A program made the translations under genes and the position numbers. From Anisus vortex (Eukaryota; Mollusca; Gastropoda; Planorbidae): a stretch of 64,000 nt of DNA. The notes below the pieces were generated by a model. It did no database searches, had not been told where the DNA came from, and was given only the letters and a program-made list of their open reading frames with translations. Of this stretch, positions 24,649 to 50,952 are shown one piece after another (position 1 is the stretch's first letter; each line of letters begins with the position of its first letter). Location: positions 19,402,409-19,466,408 of the forward strand of contig OX421497.1 in NCBI GenBank assembly GCA_949126835.1, read 5' to 3'.

Positions 24649-25887
24649 ACTACTTGCCTAATAGACATCACCGGTTAATTTCGTTTAGAATTCCAGTAAT
24701 ACAAGTAAGACAAATACAATGGGATTTTTCCCCTTGTGACAATGTTTACCTGCATAATTAACTACAACTGCTAAATCTGATTGTAAATATGGAGAGACAA
24801 ACCTTCATCTTCTAATATTTCTAAATTATTTATTCAACTTAATTAGCTCTCTTCCAATACAAGGAAAATTTCTATACACCAGTTCAATATCCTCCAATAA
24901 GACCAGGGGCTTTTTTATGCTACAGATTGATTTTCCACTCAATCTCAAGCACATTCCTCATACAGGTTGTTTCTTTTAACTCAAAACTAAGTATGTAACT
25001 TTTCAACCAATCTAATGCAGAATATTTATTTAATATTATAAAAAGGTTGGTTTTATTTTACTTTAATTAAGATAATCAACTAATTAATGAGCTTTTTTAT
25101 GTAGTTGTTGTCAAACACATGGAATAGCCCTAGTGGAAAATAATTCCTGGGACACAGGCTATTTAATGGTAAATTAATGGCTTATTGTAAGAGAAAAAAG
25201 CATTTAATTGTGAAGCTAGGTGATAAGTTAGATAGCAGTGAATAATAAAAAATAATTAGCAAATAAATTCCCTAAAACCAGACTTTCATTATGTCATCTT
25301 CATTCATCTCAAATTTTGTTCACAGCCACACACCTTTTGTTTTTTTAAATAAAATTTTTTAAGTGAAGCAAAATGCAAAGAAAAATATATTTTTTATAGA
25401 AATATATTATAAAAGTGAAGAACAATTATTTCAATCAGTTTCAAACAAATATTTCCAATAATATATAAAAACAAGCAAATTCATAAGAATAATTGTGCAT
25501 ACATTGCACATAAACAAGGCCCCCAAAAATTCTGATTCATAATTGACTACAAGTCATTCGGTTGTAGCATTTAAACAACAGCCATTAGAAATTGAAAGGA
25601 AAAAAAGTGAAAATGTGATGAAATAATAAGTATTTAAACAAAGATTAAAACAGGATGAAATTGATGTGTCACTAGATCCGTTTAGTGAGTGGATGATATT
25701 AAAATAATCCTGAAACATATTGACAACTGATATTACAATTTGTTACCCGTTAGTCTATAGTATAGAGTTCCAACTCATGGATTGAACAGCATGGATATTG
25801 CATATAAACAGCTGAAATCTGATCATTGAAAACTAAAAAATAAACAAAACAAAAAAAAAAGGACCCACTAGATTCTTGCAGTTACAT
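24649..25887. other. Intergenic / 3' side of the Scm-like gene, no gene recognised
   Basis: AT-rich sequence downstream of the Scm-like stop codon, probably including its 3' UTR. The polyadenylation site could not be fixed. Confidence 0.55.
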
Positions 25888-38784
<12,897 letters not shown>

Positions 38785-38912
38785 TCTAAAGTATAACAAC
38801 TGATGTTTTTAAATTCCTAAAATAATTTAAAAAATACAAATATTATTATATTATTATTAGTAGTCTTATGTCTTAGTCGTAGTCCACTTAAATATTATTA
38901 TAATACATTGTA

Positions 38913-39487
38913 TAGGGCGTTTGCAATCCCGTGACCAAAAGCACGTGATTTGTGTTTACTTTGAGTAATGGTGTACAATTAAATATGGCCGCTGTATTAA
39001 TAAAGTTCCATATAGGCTCGAGCTTTTTTTAAATGATGTGTTGTGTTTTAAGTCTGGTTAAGATTTAAGCTGTATTATGTATGTTAAATAAAATAGGCTA
39101 TTTTATTATTATCATAGACATAGATCATAGACGATGTGAGCCTAATAGTGACTTGACTAGATAGCCTATTCACCAACAATATCACTTGACATCGTAGCCT
39201 AGCCTACGAAACATTAAAAGTGTAGGCCTATAAAGTGAAATTGAAAGTGTAAATAGGTCTAGCCGGCCCTAGCCTAATCACATTAATCAATTAATCTACA
39301 GTACTACTATTTACCTCCTTATTTTTTAGTAGGATAGCCAATATTCAGATGTGAATTTTGCATGATAAAGAAGTAATTTACTTTCACCACGTTATGTTTG
39401 TACCTCAAGTGGGTTCTATATTTACACAAATACGTCACTAAATGTACACAAAAAAACTTAAGCTCCGCCTACTGAGAACGCTCTATT
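38913..39487. mobile_element. 575-bp young repeat, copy 2 (MITE-like)
   Basis: Starts atagggcgtttgcaatcccg and ends ctgagaacgctctatt. Its flanks differ completely from those of copy 1, which fixes the element borders. It lies just upstream of the Scm-like start exon, probably in its 5' UTR intron or promoter region. Confidence 0.8.
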
Positions 39488-41126
39488 ACTTAAACTATTG
39501 AGCTTTTAAGTCTCATACTCACACTAAAGAAATGTTTCAACATGAGTTTGAGGGAGGCGGGGATCAGCCCAAAAAATATTTATATAAAAATAAAAGCCAA
39601 AAAGCCAAGGTCTATATTTTAATCTAACAAGACCTGAAAATGAAGGGGCTCACATCTCTAGTTAATTTTGAGAGTTTAAATGTATTATTAATATATAGCC
39701 TATTTGAAATTACTTAGGCCAATCTATAACTCACTATAACATACATATAGCCAATAAAGGCCTATAGCTTCTAATATATATTTAAGATGTCTAAGTAGGC
39801 TTAGCTTAGGCCTACTTGTTCTTTTCATAAAAAAATTGGAAGTTAAATCGTAGCTTGTCATTAATTATATATTAGGCTAATTAATAGGCTAATCATAAAT
39901 TTGACCACTTTAAGGCTAAGGCTAAGGCATTTGTCATAAATCATTATTAATAATACATATAGTAGGCCTACGGATAATGATAATAAAAAAAGCCTAATAA
40001 ATACTAAAAAATAGTATGACTATTGACTATGATTTATGATGAAAAGGCCTATTGACTATTGCCTATTAATATATTAACTTAGTAATAAATTATCCTATAT
40101 AATATAAATGACTATGAGTCTATGAGTAATAGTAATAGGCCTATCTAATAAAATATATAGTAATAGGCATAGGTCAATTCAATTAGGCTACTGTCAGTAC
40201 TGTCAATAGTCAATTCAATAGGGGTATCTTACCATCTTGAATCCTGATAATAGTGATTTTATAATGATAATGTCTTAAAACTAAAAAGTAAAGGTTTTAA
40301 ACTCTTTCTTAACTTAAAATACGTATCCATTGCCTATCCCTCTGCCTAGTCATATATGATATGGCTGATATTATATAAATGGTATCCATGGATTATGAAT
40401 AAACCCAAGGCCATGGCTGGCTGGCGTTTATAAGACAATGAGTAGACTATATAATTTGTTTTACAAGACAAAGTAACAAGACAGTTTGTAACAAGTTACG
40501 TTACGTAGACGTAGAAAAGAGATAAGAGGAGTAGTAGTAGTCTAGACTCTAGACTAGTACTAGTACTAGTACTCTAACTCTAAGTAGTGAACTGTAGTGC
40601 TTAGCTTAGCTAGGTGACAGGTGGAATTTACTTTAAAGAAAAGGTATCCAGCTGAAGTAAAAGAAGAAACACATTTAAATAACAAAGCTATATTAATAGA
40701 CATACTTATTGTTAACAACATAGTAATATAAAAAATTAGGTAGATCTTCGTAAATGAGATAGATGAACTTCATCAACAGTTTGTTTACACCCAGTTAAAC
40801 CAACGCCATTTTAGCGGACATTTCTTGCAGTTATGCCAACTTTTAATACAAGATTTAAAGCCAAATTTAAAGAAGCTATATCTATCTAAATCGAGAAAAT
40901 TCAGAGATGATATAGGCAATAGGCCTACTTACTTTACGCATGGCATAACCAATAGGCCTACTGGACAAATATTTTTAAAATACGTTCGCTCTATGTTTCT
41001 ATATGAATGGTATCGCTGTAGAGCCCTTTCAAATGCTAGACCATGTTATATATCAACTATCAAGGCAAATTACTTATTTTACGCAGTAGGCCTACTTGCC
41101 AGTGGCAAAATGGTCAACAGGTCGTT
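39488..41126. other. Upstream region of the Scm-like gene, no coding exon recognised
   Basis: Dense in TAGGCCTA and ACTAGT words (for example about 40545-40572). A noncoding first exon and promoter of the Scm-like gene are expected somewhere here, but I cannot place them. Confidence 0.5.
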
Positions 41127-41300
41127 ACTCATCTGAGGTTCAAAGATATCAGCAAGTGGGACCTCGGGGCCATAGATGCGGACAATGAAATTCTAGAAAG
41201 CTTGGTTCAGGACAGAACATGCAAGCTGAGTGTTGGAGAGGATATAATAAGCCTCGATCGGCGCATCGCAGAAGAGCAAAGAAACAGAAAGTGATGGGCC
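41127..41300 (+). mobile_element. Degraded fragment of the same LINE tail
   Basis: The translation LRFKDISKWDLGAIDADNEI, then LESLVQDRTCKLSV, parallels the 17.4-kb LINE tail (LRFKDICKRNLK..LAQNRSSWRR). No zinc finger is left. Upstream and downstream sequence is not recognisable. Confidence 0.65.
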
Positions 41301-41993
41301 TGCCCCAACCCAACTTTCGATGTCTTGCAATCAAAGGCCAGTGATGCAACAGATTATTGTGTCTCTCGCGAATGGGATTTAAGGGAAACAGCAGACGCCG
41401 CGGATCGGAATGGGGGAGGGGAGGAGACCTTGGGAACGAAAGAAGCCGAATTATTGCACCGATTTATGTCTAAAAAAAACAAAAACAGGACGACCCTTCC
41501 GGCTCTTTAGTCTAGGACGGAATATGTAAAAGGGTGGATCGGGGGTGGGGGAAGGCACACCAATGTTCTATCCGAACTTAACCACCCCGCGACATGCCAA
41601 TAATTAAGGCTTAAGGCGTGTCAAATAACATATAATAGGGTACGAACCCCGCAGTCACATGCAAGCTACACTAGGCCTACTTCTCCCCACCCGGATCATT
41701 ATATCGTGGTGGCTCGCTCGTATACTTGCACTGTCGCCCTGTAGTACTAATTCCAGACTATAGGTCTGGGCATCCATGCTCCAGGGCGGGTTTGAGACGG
41801 ACTGCTGTGCACAGTGCCGGATTAAGGATCCTGGGGGCCGGGGGCAAAGAACTTTTGTGGGCCGATGTTATCAATTATTGACCATTAAAAAATTAGTTCA
41901 AAACTTTTCTTGCTTTCCTTAATATCATGTCAGGTCTGGCGACAGTAACGTAAACCATGTACTGAAACGTTTATTTACAATTTGCAGCACTTA

Positions 41994-42779
41994 TTAAACA
42001 ATATTTACTTTTCGAGCCTTTCGGCGTGCGAAATCATGCACAATATCATGAAAGTCAATGTCGCGCAAAATGTCAAACTCAATGCTCATCAAGCAAAGCA
42101 TGTTCAATCGAACGTCTCCCATTGTGGACCTCAATGAGTTCTTCACTCTCTTCAAGGTAGAAAAACTTCGTTCTCCTGTGCAGTTTGTTGTCATCATGCA
42201 GAGGAATAGTTTGAGAACCGTTTCTACATTGGGGAATGTGCTCTGCAGTCCATTATCAACTATGGTAAGAAATAATTGTAGTTCTGGCTGACGGTTGCTG
42301 GATGATACACCCTTGGGAGATTGTTGTGAGGATTCCACTCTGAGAAATGCGGCAAAATGAAGCAATTCCTCTGCTAGAGAATCTTCAAAATCATCTGGAT
42401 ATTTTTGCAGAAGCCGAGAGGATGCTGACCGAATCATATCAGTGGACGCATGCTCCAGATTCCTCAGAAATCCAAAAGTTTGGTTCAGCTCTTTGTATGC
42501 TGCCAAATGATGTACTAGGGCACTTCGAAGTTTGTCAAGTGTAAGTAAGAAGACTTGAGTTTTGAACCGATCAGAAGGATTGAACTCCGTTTCATCAGCA
42601 TCGCCCTCATCAAACTGTTTTATCCGTTTTCGTTTCCTTACACTGTCTTCTCTGTAAGAAGAATTATCACTATGGAGTTTTCCTCGCAGTTCATAAGTTC
42701 CAAAGTCATTCCGCTGCTGGTCAATCAATTCAATTAGTGATTTGTAGAGTTGCACAACTGTATTGAGATCCATCTTCAA
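41994..42779 (-). pseudogene. hAT transposase, C-terminal part with dimerisation domain
   Basis: 261 residues. The C-terminal hAT dimerisation motif is visible: NCTGERSFSTLKRVKNSLRS followed by MLCLMSIEFDI. It is in a different frame from the upstream half, overlapping it by a few bases at 42776-42779. The long open frames imply a fairly young copy. Confidence 0.88.
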
Positions 42780-43636
42780 GTCTTGTAAAGTACAAGTCTG
42801 GTGGCGTTAATTCGGTCCAGGAACACATACCAAAATTCAGCCATAATCCCAGTTTCCAAATAGCTTATTGTTTTGGACAATGAGTCAGCATGGAGCCTGG
42901 CATCTTGAGGTTGGTTGTCATCGTTAGAAAGATTATCGAGAAGTTGTTTAATTTGTGTGTAACCTTTCACATAAACCTTCGTAGCGTTGGCGTGCGCAGA
43001 CAATCTTGTGTCACTTAGCCGCTTGACAACAGACAACTGAAGTGGACGAAGCAGTTCAATAAGTTGGGCCCAACGAGGAGTTGATCTTGAGAGAAAAACA
43101 TATAGCTGTTGCATATGGTAAAAAAAAGTGACGGTCTCCAGGCAACTATCCACCGCGCATTGACCAACCAGATTGAGTGAGTGAGCAGCACAGGGAATAA
43201 ACGACGCCAGTGGACAAAACTGAGAAAAATGGGCCTGCATTCCATTGTATATGCCGGACATGTTTGATGCATTGTCGTATGTTTGTCCTCTGCAGTTTTT
43301 AACATCGATTTCATTTTGTGCCAGGAATGTCAGCAGACTTTGCGCCAAATATTTGCCTGTGTGACTGTTGCCTTCTGTGTTTATGAATCGAAGAAAACGT
43401 TCCACTAGGCCAGTCGGTAATACATAGCGTATAATGCAAGTGAGTTGGTCACAATGGGAAATATCCGGTGTTGAGTCCACAGATAAAGAGAAAAATTTGG
43501 ATGAGGGGACTTCAGACATTATTTTAGAGAACACCTGCTGCCCCATTATCAAAATGATCTCTTCACAAGTTGTGGAAGATAGGTACGACGTATACCCTCT
43601 TCCCTGATTTGCATTATTTTGTCTGTGCTCAGCCAA
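42776..43636 (-). pseudogene. hAT transposase, N-terminal/middle part (RNase H-like core)
   Basis: 286 residues. The segments FSLSVDSTPDISHCDQLTCI and GQTYDNASNMSGIYNGMQAH are the DUF4371/RNase H-like core seen in ZMYM1/ZNF862-type hAT transposases, including the conserved Asp-bearing strands. CAAHSLNLVGQCAV follows. The frame ends near 42776, where the protein family continues, and the continuation is found in another frame starting at 42779. I interpret this as a small indel. It is not a host gene. Confidence 0.88.
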
Positions 43637-43866
43637 GAATGGATCATACTTTGCAATCAGTTCTAAAATACCCGAGCCTACGAAAGGTCAAATCCTTTTA
43701 TTCTGATCTTTAATCTTTAATGATATAAAAATTGGGCCGGCAGGGAAGCTGGGGCCGGGGCCTGGAGCTCCCACAGCCCCCTGGTTAATCCGGCACTGGC
43801 TGTGCACATTGTTCCTCCTCATCGAGACTCGGAGTTTATCGGTAGGGTAAAATCCGAACTTCATTA

Positions 43867-44095
43867 CAGACGCTCCTTCTTACAGACGCTCCATCTATAG
43901 AGAAGATTATTGCGTCCTACGCTCATCCGTGGTCCGAATCTAGTCTTGCATTTTTATTAGTGTTTTAAATGATGTTAAGTTACTGGTTTTCCTGGTTTGT
44001 TCACGCAACCCATTCCATGCCCGAATGTCACTCGAGAAGAAAGAGCACTTATATGCATTTGTTCTCGCATAGGGCATAGGGGATAAGGAAAGTGT
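43867..44095 (+). repeat. Dispersed repeat, longest copy, next to the hAT at 41.8-43.8 kb
   Basis: Begins with a doubled 'acagacgctcc' and continues through 'cacgcaacccattccatgcc' and 'gagaagaaagagcacttata', matching the MCT intron copy. Confidence 0.55.
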
Positions 44096-44676
44096 TTTTT
44101 TTGACTTGGGAGCCAATGATGGTCATTGGCGGCTATATTGGCCTAGCTATAGCCTACTATAGATACACATTCAAACTCGATTGCATGGTCTTTTAGACTA
44201 TATCCTGCTCATGGTGTCACTGCAATTTTTGAAAGCGCTGACAGCATTTAGAAAGTTAATTTTAACTTCAAACCTTGTCCCTCTCCCTTTTTCGCCCAAA
44301 TAAAAAGCTTAACGTCAGAAAACGAAACAGAGCAATGAATTATACTTAGTTAACTTAGAGACTTAGATGAATAGATCTATGACAAGTTGAATAAGCCAAA
44401 AGAGCTTATCGAATAGACCTAGGCTATATGATATCTAATCAGACTAACGTTGGTGTGTGGTCAGATCATTTAATAAAAAGACGAATAGATTGAAAAAAAA
44501 AATAAAAAAATTAGTTTGTGGTATCTAATATAAGGGTCAGTGAGAGTAAGAAAGTTTTTTTTAGTTTTAGTGTGCATCTTCTCTTTTTGAAGATTCATTT
44601 CCGTTGATTTGACCCTACTGGTATCTTAATTTAGTGTTAAATCAAGGAGTTTCACAGTCAATAGAAAAATAACAAA

Positions 44677-47162
44677 ATGCCTTCAGGGAAACTATGGGAT
44701 CCTTGGAAAATGTATGATGCTAAACCAGAAGAGATTAAAGCATTCAAAGAAAGAGCTAAAATGAGGCAGGCACTTAAAGCGGAATGGATTAAAAAGTCAA
44801 CAGATCCTTGGAGAGCCCCAACAAGTGGAGGTTTCTTGGTCAGTAACTAGTACTACTACTAGTTAGTAGGCCTAACTAATAGTAGTAATAGTCCTAATAA
44901 AATACTAATAGTTATGGTTATACTAATACTAGTAATAGTATAGTATTAGTAAAGTGATAGTAATAGAAAGGCTTTTTACTATATTGAATAGCCCTATTCA
45001 ATATAATATTGTCTGTATGAGACTTTATGTCTATATTGACTATATTGTTACGACTCGTTTTATCAGATTCAAAGAATAGATGATTTAGATCTAGTTGTAT
45101 TTTTATTAGAAGTCTCTAGATTCTGCTGATCTATAGTAGACTATAGTCCAAGGACCAAGCTAGGGGTTCCTTGACTGACAGGTCTATGCATTAATGTAGT
45201 TATATTCTGTATAAAATTATCTTCAACACCTTTCGTTCAACAATGATATATCAAGCAACTCCAGTTGTTGAATAGCCTAAACAATTTTATTTAAATTGTA
45301 GACTCAATATAAACTTTAAGTAAATGCATCGAACAGATAGGCGAACATAAAATTTCATAAAATGTACAAGTATCAATATAGCGACTTCTCTCTACAGACG
45401 ATATAACTGAACTAACTCTAAGGAGGTAGGGACTTTACAAAGAAAACTATTATAATCAAAGATTCTACAGGGTCCTAATACGCATTTTAATTCCACTGCG
45501 CTATAGGATACTGCGATCCAGAATCTAACCTTCAATTTCGACGCGGTTGAACGACTTATTTATTTAAATCTGCACTAAGGAATGTAAGGTCAACCCTTGG
45601 CTTCTTTTAGTATCTATTACGCACTTATTAAGAGGTCAATGCCCTCGACAGTCATTCATCTTTTAACCAATATTCATAACAATATTAAGTATATTATATA
45701 ATTATATTATATTAGTAAGCCTATATTGCGTAAGACATAAATTACTCTCTAATTAATACACTATTAATTAGTACCTACTATTAGTTTTAGTATTTAGATT
45801 ATAAGTTAGTAGCCAGTAGGCCTACCTTCTGTGACAGTGAGAAGCCTACTGACCTACTATTCAACTTTTTTTAAAGATAATATTAGGCCATACTAGGGCT
45901 TATTAAAAAAATTTAAAGTCAAAATTTTATTAATCTATTTTTAAAATTTATTACTGGGACACTGGGACAATTTCAATGTCTATTTTTATTTATTGCAATT
46001 CTTTAACTTTAATTTCATATTTATGTGCTTTTATAATATTTTATAAGGCAGATGTCACAATGACAATTAGGATTTAATTTATTTTATATTTAAAAGCTCC
46101 ATAAAAAAAACAATTTCAGTTAAATTACAGTATTCAGTATTTCGCTCATCTGTCATTTTAAAACCTGAAAGGCCAGAAATCCAAATATGAAGGTTTTAAA
46201 GTCATCTTTATAATTTGATAAAACAACCAGTAAATATTGAACATCTGCAAGTCTTGTCAATCTAACTAGTCTAACCTAAGTCTAAATATAATAAATTGAG
46301 GCCACACAAAAAGGAAACAATTTGTATATTATAAACAACAGCATTATAATATAATAAGAACAAACATATTTAATATATAGACAAAGTTGATAGCCTACTT
46401 AAAATTATGACTAAAAGTCTCACACATTTATTATATTTAATCATAATTTATGTTGTTTTCTGAAAGTATTTTTATTCTACATGTTGCAATGAATAATGAG
46501 TTCAGTGTTTTTTTAAAGTTTTTGAAAAGTTTTTGTTGTACAGTATGTAATTGTTGTCTGTCGGCTTTCACATTGGTAAGCTGCAGGTTAGGATTGGTAA
46601 ATGTTGGTAAAAATGTGTGAAAGTGATTCCGAAAATAATAGTAGTTCAATGGAAAGTGAATGTCAGTTTTCCTCCTTAAATATATCTGATAGTGCTTTTA
46701 AAAGCCTAGTAATTCTAGAAGTAAGAGCGAAGTTCCTGAAATGTGGGCGTCCCACCAAACAAGTCCAAAAGTCTAAACCACCTCTTATTTAAAAAGAAAG
46801 CTAAAAAATGCGCTTTATATGCTGAGGACTTGGGGAATACAGTAAAGTACACTTAGGACCAAACTGATCATAGGGCTGGTGAAGCAGCGTTCACCAGTTT
46901 CTGTGACCATGGCATACGAGGGGATGTGTGGCCTTTACTTCACCTCAACTAGTGTCAAGTACGCATCAGAGCTGGGTAGACTCAGGGGTACCCAACATGT
47001 TTGCAGTTAGAATAGACAATAGTCATTACAAATTAATCATCAACTTAAAATTGCAAACTCAATGACATGCGAAGTGGTGAGCACTATTATATATTATCTC
47101 TTGGCTAATCACTTACTTTTACATACAAACTAAGAAAAAAAAAAGACTTGTCAAATGTTGTT

Positions 47163-47200
<38 letters not shown>

Positions 47201-48424
47201 ATATATATGTATATATTTATTAAATTTGAACAATATTAACATGTTTCAAATGCTATTCAAAATTGACAAATTTTTAAGTTTTTGATGCTTTAACTTTAAC
47301 AGACAAAAAAGTCTGAGTTCTTACTACTATCATAAATTAAATGAAAACAATTATTTAAATACAAAGTAAAAGAAATAAAAATAAAACTGGTTTAAAATAA
47401 TCTAACACTGTGAGCACAATGAACAAAAATGTTTAAAATAAATAAATTGTAGATAAGTATGGAAAAACAAAATGTTAATATTTTAATCTATTTTTCTACC
47501 CTTGCACATGATTGGAATGGACCCTGACCTTTTTTGAAACATGACTTATTGCTATCTCTATTTTTTCAGTCTGAAATGTTCATTTCACATGCCTAGTATC
47601 ACTTTATCATTAATTAAAATAAAACACAGAAATAAGTGTGCCCTCAGCATTGATGATGTACAGCTTGAAAGTTACAACAGTTAAACAGGATACATTTTAA
47701 ATACTTTTTCTACAAATTTATAATGAATGTCAACAGTTTATAAAGTTTCTTCATTTTCTTCCTAAGTAATGATTCTTAATGTTCATTTTAAAAAAATAAT
47801 TAAAATATATTTTTTTGAAAGGTAAATTCTATTTTTTTTTCTCCTATCAGTTTGACCCAGCTGTTCAAAGGTTCATCGCATTAAAAGCTACCCAAGCTGA
47901 ACGTTTTAAAGGAACATATAAAACTGCAACAGTTGCTTTCATGCTCTATGTAGTGCCCTCCCTTGTGTTGCTGTATTCTGCAATATGGACCAGGGTAAGC
48001 TCTTTTACCAAACTCAGACCTGCTTATTTATAATTGTAAAAATAGTAATAAAAAGAACATTTTTCAATTTGGACCGAAAAATTCTTACATCAACGTTTTT
48101 ATTAATCTTTTTACAGTTTTCTTAGCACTGTAATAATACATTTTTCTTAGCACTGTTTTTTTTTTACTGTATTGATCACATATTTAAACTGCTCCATCCA
48201 TCAATTTATAAAATCCATGTATAGACACCCATGGATGCTTTTCCATGAAACCATAACCATCGTCTTAGTAAATTTAGATGCAACGGTTGCTTTAAAAAAA
48301 TGTTACTTTACAATATAATTATCTATCTAAGATACATTTTCTTTCTTATCTACAGGATAGAAAAGAGAAGTTATATAGGAATGGTGGAGTAATGTACAAA
48401 GACAGACTAGATAAATTTTTCTAA
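44677..48424 (+). CDS. NDUFB4: NADH dehydrogenase (ubiquinone) 1 beta subcomplex subunit 4-like, three exons
   Basis: Accessory subunit of mitochondrial complex I, in the membrane-arm (P-module) part of the enzyme in the inner membrane. Exons: 44677-44838, 47851-47994, 48356-48424; 375 nt, 124 residues, all phase 0 with GT/AG introns. This is close to the usual length of about 129. The N-terminal soluble half contains the charged helix AKMRQALKAEWIKKSTDPWR, equivalent to the family's 'RAQLKREYLLQYNDP' region. One transmembrane segment follows (about residues 80-97, VAFMLYVVPSLVLLYSAIW), then a short charged tail DREKLYRNGGVMYKDRLDKFF. A single internal helix with a basic/aromatic tail is typical of NDUFB4. 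Intron 1 (3.0 kb) contains a SINE fragment and a (TA)n tract. Confidence 0.9.
46868..46998 (-). mobile_element. Head-less fragment of the SINE family at 22.2 kb, in NDUFB4 intron 1
   Basis: Shares 'agggctggtgaagcagc', 'catcagagctgggtagac' and the overall order with 22228-22350. The tRNA-like head is missing. Confidence 0.75.
47167..47212. repeat. (TA)n microsatellite in NDUFB4 intron 1
   Basis: Uninterrupted TATA run followed by a short imperfect continuation. Confidence 0.9.
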
Positions 48425-48641
48425 TGAAATCTCTTGTGATACATGTTGTTAGTTCAAGTTCACACATTGTAGCAGTACAGTTCTTTAATACGTTTTTTGG
48501 AAAAGTTCTAACTTATGCAGCAGGCTCTCAGCAAAATTGTTCCCATAAGATTGGGCCAACTCTGGATTAATGATCAGTTCATTCAATGTGTTTGCAAACT
48601 AGCATTCTGCTGTGTAAATTGTAATTTTTTAAAATATGGAA

Positions 48642-48647
48642 ATTAAA
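48642..48647 (+). promoter_or_regulatory. Probable polyadenylation signal of the NDUFB4-like gene
   Basis: ATTAAA, the common variant signal, lies about 218 nt after the stop codon. Confidence 0.4.
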
Positions 48648-49216
48648 CTAGACACATACATGAGTTTTGCTTTATATGTTATCTTCTGTTACTTGTATTT
48701 TTACTGAAAAATTACAGCTGTTCTTTACACGATTTAAGTAATTCACCCATTTCATTCAAGGCAATTAAGTGTTTGAAATTTAACAATTTAATTACATAAT
48801 TATTGATTTTAGGGGGGGGGGGGGGGTGAGGCATAGGGTTATAAATTGAATAGAATGTGTTGTCATCTGCTTCACTTCTATGTGTCAAGTTTTAGCTCCA
48901 TATGATAATGGGCTGTGGGCCAATAAGCCTTCAGAAGATTTGCCAGCCAGATAAATATACACAAAGAAAGTTTTGCAAAAGATTTAATAAAGCAAAATTG
49001 AAAAACAAATACAATAATGAACATGATGAGCGTAAAAACATTTATGATATAACTGTCTTTAACCAACAAATTCAAGTCATTGTCATTGACTGAAATGCAT
49101 TTTACCAAGAAAAGTCAATGAAGCATCTGTGATGAGGGGATTGTGTGGCCAGCAGGGGGTACAAGTTTCTGCATGTACACTCAGGTGTACCCTAGAATAG
49201 TGCAAAAGTTAAAAAA

Positions 49217-49925
49217 TAAGGATGTTAAAACCGTTTTTTCTGCAAAACCTGTTTTTGGTTGTATAAAACTGGATTTCGGTTCTTCCCCCCCCCCCCCCCC
49301 CAATCCGCACAACGCCACAAGTCATAGGCCGGAAAAGCCAAATTTACGTAGTTTTGTGGGTTATTTGAAAAATAATTCAAACTTAATTAGTGTTTGCAGG
49401 GCATTTGTGTGAATACAATATGATTTTGTACACTTTACCATACATTTCATTGAACTAAAATAAATCCGGGCTAATTGATTAAAACTAATAATAGCTTTCC
49501 ATAGTGATAATAAAATTTCTGATTATCGTTGACCATAATATTAAGAAGTAAGTAAAGAGGATGACGATGTTAATCCAGGATGCTTCATACATAGATGCAT
49601 ACTAGCCATACCGAAACAGTTTTTCTATAAATTAGACAAATATAATTTATCGTCAAAGTGAATATGAGAGAAATGACACCAACACACCGTGGACTACACT
49701 AAAACTTGTAAAAAAATGTATTGAAAGGTTTCGCGCAAAAGAATGTGTATTTAATCTTATCTTATTTCAAGAATAGTTTTGAGCGAATCCAACATTATTT
49801 ATTACAAATATTTCCATTAGAACAAAAAAAAAGGGTGTGCTACTTGAAGTAATGATTACCTTCCAACCAAGAAACCAAAATCCGGTGGTGAAAACTGGTA
49901 TTCCGGTTTTCGTTTAACATCCCTA
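49217..49925. mobile_element. TAGGGATGTTAA-family hAT-type element, same orientation as 403-1248
   Basis: Starts taaggatgttaaaacc and ends gttttcgtttaacatcccta. The flanks gttaaaaaa and gttaaaac are an imperfect duplication. Shares its C-run and interior with the first copy. Confidence 0.8.
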
Positions 49926-50084
49926 GTTAAAACATAACTTTCTCCATGTTCCTTGTATTAATTTTTACCACTAACACTGATTTAGACTAAACTTGTAATG
50001 CTCTCAGGATTACTATTTATATTCTTTCAACCGCTAAAAATACACCAATATTTATAATGTTAAAGTTGGGAATTATCACAGTCT

Positions 50085-50305
50085 GGCCTTAAAAGGGAAA
50101 TCTAATCACACAATGATTACCGGTAAGTCTTATGTTGTATTACTTAGTATTAGCGTCTAAACGGAAGTAATAAAAGGGAAATCTGATTACACAATGATTA
50201 AGTCTTATGTTGTATTACTTAGTATTAGCGTTTAAGCGGAAGTAATAAAAGGGAAATCTAATCACACAATGATTAAGTCTTACGTTGTATTACATTACTT
50301 AGTAT
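50085..50305 (+). repeat. 75-bp tandem array, left part
   Basis: Unit contains 'ggaagtaataaaagggaaat' and 'gattaagtcttatgttgtat' plus 'tacttagtattagcg'. Adjacent unit starts at 50162 and 50237 give the 75-bp period. It is interrupted by the hAT at 50306-52295. Confidence 0.9.
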
Positions 50306-50952
50306 CAGGGCTGTGGAGTCGGAGTCGAGGTGTCGGAGGAAATTTGGGTACCTACCTGGAGTCGGCAAAAAATGCACCGACTCCGACTCCTACTAAATTT
50401 AGATTGGAAAAAGACATGGCTTCATTTATTTTAAACAACCGATCAATAGGCCTACAGACATTAGTGATGAGAAAGAAAAGTATCTGTTTCTTCCTCTAAG
50501 TCCCCATCCCTCAAGATCCTATCCCTATTGTCATACTGTAGCGGGTCGACACACAAAAAACGTCTTTTGAACTACTTTGAAATGCGTCATTAGACTGAAC
50601 GTCATATAGACTGCACGGTGCTGGTATTGATGACGCTACACAAGTGCCCAAATTACTAATTACCATTAACATTGTTTGTAATGATTTCAAATACTAGGAC
50701 ATGGCACGCGCGATTTTCTCTGAATGTTAAACACTGCCTTAGTTGGCTATAGGCCTAGGCCATAGGTCCTAAATAAAACGCATCTTAAGCTACTAGTGTA
50801 CAAGCATACCTTTATAAGAGGCCTAGAGAGGCTTTACATATTTACGATTCTTTCCATAATGTAATTTGCGTTCATTAGGCCTTCAAAAAAAAATGCCGCC
50901 TTAACGACTTATAAATGCGCTACGCACACGACGCACAATTAGGAGCGGCAAT

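Larger units (their letters stand above)
41812..43798 (-). mobile_element. hAT transposon (ZMYM1-like transposase), 5'-deleted and frameshifted
   Basis: Terminal repeats are CAGTGCCGGATTAAGG (left) and CAGTGCCGGATTAACC (right, reverse complement). A perfect 8-bp target duplication gctgtgca lies at 41804-41811 and 43799-43806. The minus strand encodes most of a hAT transposase in two long frames (43636-42776 and 42779-41994). The element starts abruptly within the coding region (ILELIAKYDPFL lies just upstream of 43636), so the N-terminal zinc-finger part is missing. The target duplication suggests this deletion derivative inserted as such. Confidence 0.93.

Noticed and set aside
44839..44850. 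Read-through of NDUFB4 exon 1 to the stop just after GGTTTCTTG
   Set aside because: A phase-0 donor at 44839 joins exactly to an acceptor at 47850 and restores the known family sequence.
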